10,716 nucleotides of DNA from an uncultured archaeon (lineage in GTDB: Archaea; Nanobdellota; Nanobdellia; Pacearchaeales; GW2011-AR1), in contig CAIQQL010000014.1 in assembly GCA_903873955.1 (NCBI GenBank), positions 1 to 10,716 on the forward strand. The letters run 5' to 3'. The translations under genes and the position numbers were made by a program. Below, piece after piece: positions 6,488 to 10,716 of the stretch; position 1 is the stretch's first letter; the number at the start of each line of letters is the position of its first letter. Below the pieces are notes generated by a model. The model was not told where the DNA came from and ran no database searches. It saw nothing but the letters and a program-made list of their open reading frames with translations.

Positions 6488-6496
6488 ATTTAAATA
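6488..6496 (+). promoter_or_regulatory. TATA box of the AbrB-like/cdc48 operon
   Basis: ATTTAAATA within an A/T-rich stretch, centred 40 bp before the ATG at 6532. A start about 26 bp downstream would fall near 6518, leaving a leader of roughly 14 nt. The box is almost symmetrical and could also serve the divergent gene. Confidence 0.5.
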
Positions 6497-6517
6497 GTAT
6501 ACACTTCTTGTGTATAC
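6497..6517 (+). promoter_or_regulatory. Candidate operator: perfect 8-bp inverted repeat between TATA box and start site
   Basis: GTATACAC at 6497-6504 and its exact reverse complement GTGTATAC at 6510-6517, separated by 5 nt. The core GTATAC of each arm is itself a palindrome, so GTATACAC also recurs as a direct repeat at 6512-6519, 15 bp on. The repeat begins immediately after the TATA box and ends at the predicted transcription start, a typical place for a repressor to block polymerase. The first gene downstream encodes an AbrB-type DNA-binding protein, so autoregulation is a natural hypothesis. Binding has not been shown. Confidence 0.5.
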
Positions 6518-6531
6518 ACAATAGAGATACT

Positions 6532-6891
6532 ATGACGGATATATTTGATACTAAAATTGTCTGCAAGAAGTGCAATGAACAGATGCAACCCACTGAAATC
6601 CACCGAGAGGGAGTTTCTTTACGGGCAGTTATTTGTCCTCAATGCGAGGATAGGATTTATCATCCAGAAGATTTAAATGCTTTGGACCATTTTAGAAATA
6701 TCCGCAATAAAACCTATATTGTCAAATTGCGTGTTGTTGGGAACAGTCATGCTATTAGCATCCCTAAGGAGATTATTGAATTTATGAACGAACAGCATCA
6801 TCAAGCAAGTAAACAAATGGACGAAATGGTCCGGCTCTGTTTTGAAGATTTCGGCAGGCTTAGCGTGAGGTTTGGCAATGAGGACAATTAA
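6532..6891 (+). CDS. Zinc-ribbon/AbrB-type DNA-binding regulator
   Basis: A 119-residue protein from the ATG at 6532 (a TTG at 6508 is possible but lies inside the inverted repeat). The N-terminal zinc ribbon has Cys11, Cys14, Cys35 and Cys38 (CKKC and CPQC). A swapped-hairpin AbrB/MazE/SpoVT-type domain lies at about 62-85 and reads VKLRVVGNSHAISIPKEII, a close match to the family's GNS.ai.IPk core, which binds DNA as a dimer. The tail is a short acidic and beta-rich segment. AbrB-like domains of this size are often antitoxins, yet no toxin gene is adjacent. The next gene is cdc48, whose start overlaps this one by 14 nt. A perfect palindrome sits in its promoter. It is inferred to be a transcription regulator of its own operon. 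Confidence 0.78.
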   Translation: MTDIFDTKIVCKKCNEQMQPTEIHREGVSLRAVICPQCEDRIYHPEDLNALDHFRNIRNKTYIVKLRVVGNSHAISIPKEIIEFMNEQHHQASKQMDEMVRLCFEDFGRLSVRFGNEDN

Positions 6892-9169
6892 TCCTGATGA
6901 GATTCGTTTAAGAGTTGTTGAAGCTCTTCAAGATGATGCCTACAAAGGCATTGCACGAATAGATCCTAATCTTATGAAAGCTTTGGGCCTAAATCGCGGA
7001 GACATTGTTTCTATCAAAGGAGAACGGGAGACTGTCGCAATTGTTGATCGGGCCTACCCTGCTGATGTCGGTGAGGGAATAATCCGCATTGATGGGCTTA
7101 TCCGTAGAAATGCTCGTACTAGTGTCGGTGAGCAAATCAGTGTGAAAAAGGCACAAATTAAGCCCGCCATAAAAGTCGGCATTGCTCCGGCTCAGCAAGG
7201 AGTCATGGTGCAAGGCGATCCCGAGATGTTCAAGCATGCCCTTCTTGGAAGAGCAGTGGTCAAAGGTGACCTCATCTCTTTAGGAGGCGCTCAGCGAAGA
7301 CGAGAAATGGGGGAAGGTTTCCCCGATATGATGGGCTCAGATATTAATGATCTTCTAGGTGGCTTCTTTGGTTTTTCCGGTTTTCAACAAATTAAATTTT
7401 TAGTTGTTGCCACAAATCCTAATCAGTCATGTATCATCAATGAAAATACTGAAATTGTACTCAACAACAAGTCCGTAGACGTATCTGAAGAAGCAGTCCC
7501 AGATGTTACCTATGAAGATATCGGAGGTCTTACTGAAGAGGTGAAAAAAATTCGAGAAATGGTCGAATTGCCTCTGAAACATCCTGAGATATTTGATCGT
7601 CTTGGTATCGAACCCCCTAAAGGGGTTATCCTACATGGTCCTCCTGGAACAGGCAAGACCTTGCTTGCAAAAGCGGTCGCTAATGAAACGGAAGCCAATT
7701 TTATTCTTCTTAATGGTCCTGAAATCATGAGCAAGTTTTATGGTGAATCTGAAAAGAAAATCCGTGATATATTCGAAGACGCAGAGAAAAATGCTCCGAG
7801 CATTATTTTCATTGATGAAGTTGATGCTATTGCGCCTAAACGTGAAGAGGTCCAAGGGGAAGTTGAACGAAGGGTTGTTTCCCAACTTTTGACGATGATG
7901 GATGGTCTTAAGACTCGTGGAAAAATCGTTGTTATTGGTGCTACAAATCGTATTAATGCTTTGGATCCTGCACTTCGCAGGCCTGGAAGATTTGACCGAG
8001 AGGTTGAAATCTCTGTGCCTGACAAGAAAGCACGATTGAATATTCTTAAGATTCATACAAGAAATATGCCGATGGCCAAAGGAGTAAGCTTAGAGGCTCT
8101 TGCAGGTAAAACTCATGGGTTTGTTGGTGCAGATCTTGCAGCATTGACCAAAGAGGCGGCTATGAACGTCCTTCGTAAAGTTCTTCCTAGTCTAAAGCTT
8201 GAAGACAATGAAGCAATTCCAAAAGAAGTTCTTGATAAATTAATCGTCGAAGCTGATGATTTCGAGGATTCGCTTAAAGTTGTTCGACCTTCAGCGATGA
8301 GAGAAGTTCTTGTTGAAACTCCAAATATCGGTTGGAATGATGTGGGTGGTCTTGAAAAGACCAAGCAACGATTGAAAGAAGCTGTGGAATGGCCTATCAG
8401 AAGTCCTGAGGCATTCAAACGTTTAGGTATTCGTCCCCCTCGTGGAATTCTTCTTTATGGTCCTCCTGGAACAGGCAAGACCTTGCTTGCAAAAGCGGTC
8501 GCCAAGGAAAGTGAGTCGAATTTTATCCAGGTTAAAGGACCTTCCCTTTTGAGCATGTGGGTTGGTAAATCTGAAGAAGGTGTTCGTAAGGTCTTTGAAC
8601 GTGCAAGGCAGGTGTCTCCTTGTGTCATATTCTTTGATGAAATCGATGCTTTAGCGGGACGTCGAGGTATTGAAATGAATAATAAAGTTTCTGATAGGGT
8701 CCTCAATCAACTCCTTGCAGAGATTGATGGGCTTGAAGGCCTTAAAGATGTGACGATCATTGCTGCAACCAATCGTCCAGACATGCTGGACCCTGCTTTG
8801 TTAAGGCCGGGAAGATTTGATAGGATAATCTTGGTTGACGTACCGGACAAGGAAAGTAGAAAAGCAATCTTAGAAGTTCATCTTAAAAATACCCCTTTAG
8901 ACAAGGATATTAAACTAGACGAGCTCATTGAACGAACTGAAGGATATGTTGGAGCAGATATTGAAGCCTTAGTCATGGAAGCTGCCCTTAACGCCTTGCG
9001 TCGTGACATGGCTGCAAAGACTGTTGCCCGAAAGGATTTTGATGATGCTCTCTCAAGAATACAGCCCTCAGTCTCACCTGAAACCGCCAAGCGTTATAAG
9101 AAGCTGGAAGAATACTATCTCAAAACTGCTAAAGCTGGACTTGAAGTCGGACCAATTTACACTGGTTAG
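6878..9169 (+). CDS. cdc48: Cdc48/p97/VAT AAA ATPase (two AAA domains)
   Basis: A 763-residue protein unfoldase of the Cdc48/VAT family, which forms hexamers and pulls on substrates, in archaea probably feeding the proteasome. The N-terminal double-psi barrel and second subdomain cover about 1-190, with a Gly/Phe/Met-rich insertion at about 139-170. D1 has Walker A GPPGTGKT at 254-261, Walker B with Asp313 and Glu314, sensor IGATNR and RRPGRFDRE arginine fingers. D2 has GPPGTGKT at 528-535, Asp587/Glu588, AATNRPD and LRPGRFDR. Pore loops are KFYG (286-289) and MWVG (560-563). All catalytic residues are present. The tail ends GPIYTG, with a hydrophobic-Tyr pair close to but not at the end. The ATG at 6878 has GAGG 7 nt upstream and overlaps the regulator gene by 14 nt, pointing to translational coupling; TTG at 6872 is less likely. 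Confidence 0.97.
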   Translation: MRTINPDEIRLRVVEALQDDAYKGIARIDPNLMKALGLNRGDIVSIKGERETVAIVDRAYPADVGEGIIRIDGLIRRNARTSVGEQISVKKAQIKPAIKVGIAPAQQGVMVQGDPEMFKHALLGRAVVKGDLISLGGAQRRREMGEGFPDMMGSDINDLLGGFFGFSGFQQIKFLVVATNPNQSCIINENTEIVLNNKSVDVSEEAVPDVTYEDIGGLTEEVKKIREMVELPLKHPEIFDRLGIEPPKGVILHGPPGTGKTLLAKAVANETEANFILLNGPEIMSKFYGESEKKIRDIFEDAEKNAPSIIFIDEVDAIAPKREEVQGEVERRVVSQLLTMMDGLKTRGKIVVIGATNRINALDPALRRPGRFDREVEISVPDKKARLNILKIHTRNMPMAKGVSLEALAGKTHGFVGADLAALTKEAAMNVLRKVLPSLKLEDNEAIPKEVLDKLIVEADDFEDSLKVVRPSAMREVLVETPNIGWNDVGGLEKTKQRLKEAVEWPIRSPEAFKRLGIRPPRGILLYGPPGTGKTLLAKAVAKESESNFIQVKGPSLLSMWVGKSEEGVRKVFERARQVSPCVIFFDEIDALAGRRGIEMNNKVSDRVLNQLLAEIDGLEGLKDVTIIAATNRPDMLDPALLRPGRFDRIILVDVPDKESRKAILEVHLKNTPLDKDIKLDELIERTEGYVGADIEALVMEAALNALRRDMAAKTVARKDFDDALSRIQPSVSPETAKRYKKLEEYYLKTAKAGLEVGPIYTG
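7635..7680 (+). repeat. 46-bp direct repeat, copy 1 (D1 Walker A)
   Basis: Identical base for base to 8457-8502. It covers the codons for GPPGTGKTLLAKAVA in the first AAA domain, with every synonymous position the same as in the second domain. The flanking sequence diverges at once on both sides. Confidence 0.95.
8457..8502 (+). repeat. 46-bp direct repeat, copy 2 (D2 Walker A)
   Basis: The second copy of the 46-bp identical segment, in the D2 Walker A region, 822 bp from copy 1 and in the same reading phase. Other conserved motifs of D1 and D2 use different codons. Confidence 0.95.
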
Positions 9170-9171
9170 TT

Positions 9172-9187
9172 ATTTTTAATTTTTTAA
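9172..9187 (+). terminator. T-tract terminator of cdc48
   Basis: Directly after the cdc48 stop codon come T5, AA and T6, without a hairpin, as expected for archaeal intrinsic termination. The tract overlaps the last codons of the convergent methionine aminopeptidase gene. Confidence 0.45.
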
Positions 9188-10072
9188 TGCGGTGGTCACG
9201 TACTTTTCTTGAATTGTCACCAGAATGGTATGTTCAGCCTGCGCTACTTTTCCAGCACCACGCTCGACCAATTGGGGATATTGATGCAAGATTCCTGCTT
9301 CTTCAATTCGTTTTAAGGCGACAATTCCTCTCGAACCAAATTTCTTATAGATCCATCTTGCGCAGAAAGGAAGAGTCTTATGTTCCGTAAGAATATATGC
9401 CAATACTGTCCGTGCAAATTCATCGCGTACATTTCCCTGTTTTTGTATGACATAAATCCCAGAGGGTTTTCCATCTTTTACAGAACCTAATCCTGTTGTT
9501 GTAAATGGTTCAATTGCGTAAAGTCCTTCTCCAATATCCTCTTCTTTATTATTGTCATAATTGGGAATATTTACTCCGAAATGCAGGTCATATCTTCCGA
9601 TTGAGTGCCCTGAGAGGTTCCTTATAACCTGAAAACCCCTAACTCCTGCAGTCTTTTCAATCGCTTTCCCAATCTCTCTTAATGGTATCTCCATATCTAT
9701 CTTCTCTACAGCCTTAGCAAGAGCTGCCTCTGCGGCCTCAATTAATTTCTTGTTCTCTTCCTTGTTATCCAAATCTAATGAGAATGCGGTATCTGCAATA
9801 TACCCTTCTAAGTGAACTCCGATGTCGACCTTGAGCAATCCCTGTGCAGTCCGAGTCTCATCCCAGGCCGGGGTGGAGTGTGCCGCAATCTCATCTATTG
9901 AAAGATTGACGGGAAACGCTGGCTTTCCGCCGAGTTCCTCGATTTTTGACTCTATCTTCTCTGCAATCTCCAACAGAGGCATTTTTGGCTGAATCATCTC
10001 CTTTGCATACGCGACAACCTGCCCTGCAATTTTGCCAGCCTCTTTTATCTTTTCAATTTCTTCTTTCTGCAT
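9176..10072 (-). CDS. map: Methionine aminopeptidase, type II
   Basis: A 298-residue cytosolic enzyme that removes the initiator methionine from new proteins. The metal ligands of the pita-bread fold are visible: Asp83 (KVDIGVH), Asp94 (ADTAFS), His156 (NLSGHSIGRY), Glu188 (AIEPF) and Glu280 (AEHTILV), along with substrate-side His65 (AAHSTPAW) and His164. The spacing and the insertion at about 195-270 (including the IVALKRIEEAGIL helical part) are those of the type II archaeal/eukaryotic enzyme; length is normal at about 295. An AT-rich box (10093-10104) about 26 bp before the ATG suggests a leaderless transcript. The gene is convergent with cdc48, with only 6 bp between the two stop codons. 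Confidence 0.96.
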   Translation of the reverse strand: MQKEEIEKIKEAGKIAGQVVAYAKEMIQPKMPLLEIAEKIESKIEELGGKPAFPVNLSIDEIAAHSTPAWDETRTAQGLLKVDIGVHLEGYIADTAFSLDLDNKEENKKLIEAAEAALAKAVEKIDMEIPLREIGKAIEKTAGVRGFQVIRNLSGHSIGRYDLHFGVNIPNYDNNKEEDIGEGLYAIEPFTTTGLGSVKDGKPSGIYVIQKQGNVRDEFARTVLAYILTEHKTLPFCARWIYKKFGSRGIVALKRIEEAGILHQYPQLVERGAGKVAQAEHTILVTIQEKYVTTALKN

Positions 10073-10092
10073 GATTTTAGTTAGTTTTTTAG

Positions 10093-10104
10093 GTTTAAAT
10101 ATAA
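10093..10104 (-). promoter_or_regulatory. TATA box of methionine aminopeptidase
   Basis: The minus strand reads TTATATTTAAAC, centred about 26 bp before the ATG at 10072. The rest of the 109-bp gap to the next gene holds further A/T-rich stretches but no clear gene. Confidence 0.5.
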
Positions 10105-10181
10105 TAAGGTTTTAGTTTTATAATCCTCTCTCGACTCAATTCCTGGACCGAGCTTTTAAAAACTTCCATGATCCCCTCATT

Positions 10182-10631
10182 TTATCTTCTTACTCTTCTG
10201 TCTTTAGGCACATAATTGAACAGAACTTCTCCATTAGACTTGCCACAGCCTACAAAATCTTCATTATGCTTTACTGCGTAGGTCCCTCTCTCGAGTGCTA
10301 TTTGCAGATCATTTCCTTTCATCCATTGAGCAAGCTGCTCATCATTTATCTCAACCACCTGCTTTTTAATCTGTCCTGCAAGCAGTTGCGTGGCATCAAA
10401 GCTCAGTCTAAATCCTTGTTCTTCTTTTAAGATATATAATCCTATAATCTCGATATGGGCAGATTCTCCAATCTCCAAAATCTCTTCTTTACTCAAATGG
10501 CCAGAATATCCTCTGATTTTTTCCTTTCCAGTTTCAAGCAGCAGATAAGGCAGTTCTTCTATGCCGAACTGTTCCTGGAGTTGATCTACAATCTTCTTTT
10601 TCTCTGGTGATTTTAGGAATTTTACGTTCAT
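10182..10631 (-). CDS. COG3270-type PUA-like protein (NOL1/NOP2/fmu-associated)
   Basis: A 149-residue protein matching the small archaeal family that accompanies NOL1/NOP2/Sun methyltransferases (COG3270), presumed to bind rRNA or tRNA. The N-terminal part begins MNVKFLKSPEKKKIVDQLQE. The C-terminal PUA-like end reads VGCGKSNGEVLFNYVPKDRR, a characteristic family signature. No membrane segments or catalytic motif are seen. The ATG lies 4 nt after the stop codon of an m5C methyltransferase gene on the same strand. The pair is very likely co-transcribed and probably acts together in RNA modification or ribosome assembly. Confidence 0.75.
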   Translation of the reverse strand: MNVKFLKSPEKKKIVDQLQEQFGIEELPYLLLETGKEKIRGYSGHLSKEEILEIGESAHIEIIGLYILKEEQGFRLSFDATQLLAGQIKKQVVEINDEQLAQWMKGNDLQIALERGTYAVKHNEDFVGCGKSNGEVLFNYVPKDRRVRR

Positions 10632-10635
10632 AATC

Positions 10636-10716
10636 TTATTCCTTGCTCCTTTCAGGCATCTCTTTTAGAAGGGTCATTTTCGCCACAAAAAATCCTTCGC
10701 TATCATTGTCTTGGGG
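10636..10716 (-). CDS. NOL1/NOP2/Sun-family RNA m5C methyltransferase, C-terminal end (cut by window edge)
   Basis: Only the last 26 codons and a TAA are inside the window. The visible residues include DNDSEGFFVAKMTLL, matching the C-terminal strand of RsmB/NOP2/Sun cytosine-C5 methyltransferases, where the consensus is close to D.EGFF.A...K. The catalytic cysteines lie outside the window. The call is strengthened by the following gene, which belongs to the family usually found beside this enzyme. Whether rRNA or tRNA is the target cannot be told. Confidence 0.72.
   Translation of the reverse strand, partial: PQDNDSEGFFVAKMTLLKEMPERSKE

Noticed and set aside
6508..6531. An upstream TTG start for the AbrB-like regulator.
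   Set aside because: It would put the start inside the inverted repeat and before the predicted transcription start; the ATG at 6532 fits better.
7631..8056. Long open frames on the minus strand inside cdc48 (for example 7631-8056 and 8113-8418).
   Set aside because: They are Ser/Arg-rich shadows of a strongly conserved gene, with no family resemblance or promoter.
6532..9169. A toxin-antitoxin module built on the AbrB-like protein.
   Set aside because: The only coupled gene is cdc48, a housekeeping AAA ATPase, and no small toxin-like gene is adjacent.

Overview
The window looks like a piece of an archaeal chromosome, most likely from a small-genome DPANN lineage such as Woesearchaeota or Pacearchaeota; the lineage is an inference. 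The archaeal assignment rests on the gene content: a two-domain Cdc48/VAT AAA ATPase, SBDS, a type II methionine aminopeptidase, a TFS-like zinc ribbon, a His-type (archaeal) signal peptidase, and two tRNA genes without encoded CCA. It is also supported by TATA-like boxes centred about 25-27 bp upstream of many start codons, which is what leaderless archaeal transcripts look like. Coding density is high, and the longest stretch without a gene is about 170 bp (5352-5523). No CRISPR array, insertion sequence, rRNA or replication origin is visible.

Left part (1-2315), mostly minus strand: the 5' end of a TFS-like zinc-ribbon gene cut by the window edge, an S26 signal peptidase, a YkgJ-type cysteine-cluster protein, tRNA-Gly(CCC), and a VKOR-family disulfide-forming membrane protein whose stop codon lies 3 nt before the tRNA. 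A divergent promoter region then separates VKOR from tRNA-Ile(GAT) on the plus strand.

Middle part (2316-6420): a minus-strand cluster in the order small one-TM protein, SBDS, full-length MFS transporter, and a zinc-ribbon protein with a possible Hsp20-like C-terminus. This cluster mixes ribosome maturation with membrane transport and a possible protein-handling factor. A plus-strand ASCH-domain protein follows, then a convergent 192-residue MFS-like protein with only six membrane segments.

Right part (6421-10716): a plus-strand two-gene operon in which a zinc-ribbon/AbrB-type DNA-binding protein overlaps the start of Cdc48 by 14 nt. A perfect inverted repeat lies exactly between its TATA box and the predicted transcription start, suggesting an autoregulated proteostasis operon. 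The Cdc48 gene carries a 46-bp identical stretch in its two Walker A regions. Convergent to it is type II methionine aminopeptidase. The window ends with a COG3270-type PUA-like protein and the last 26 codons of a NOL1/NOP2/Sun-type m5C methyltransferase gene, both on the minus strand.

The most unusual candidates are the zinc-ribbon/AbrB regulator with its palindrome controlling cdc48, the near-identical Walker A DNA segments, the half-size MFS protein, and the VKOR/tRNA-Gly junction.
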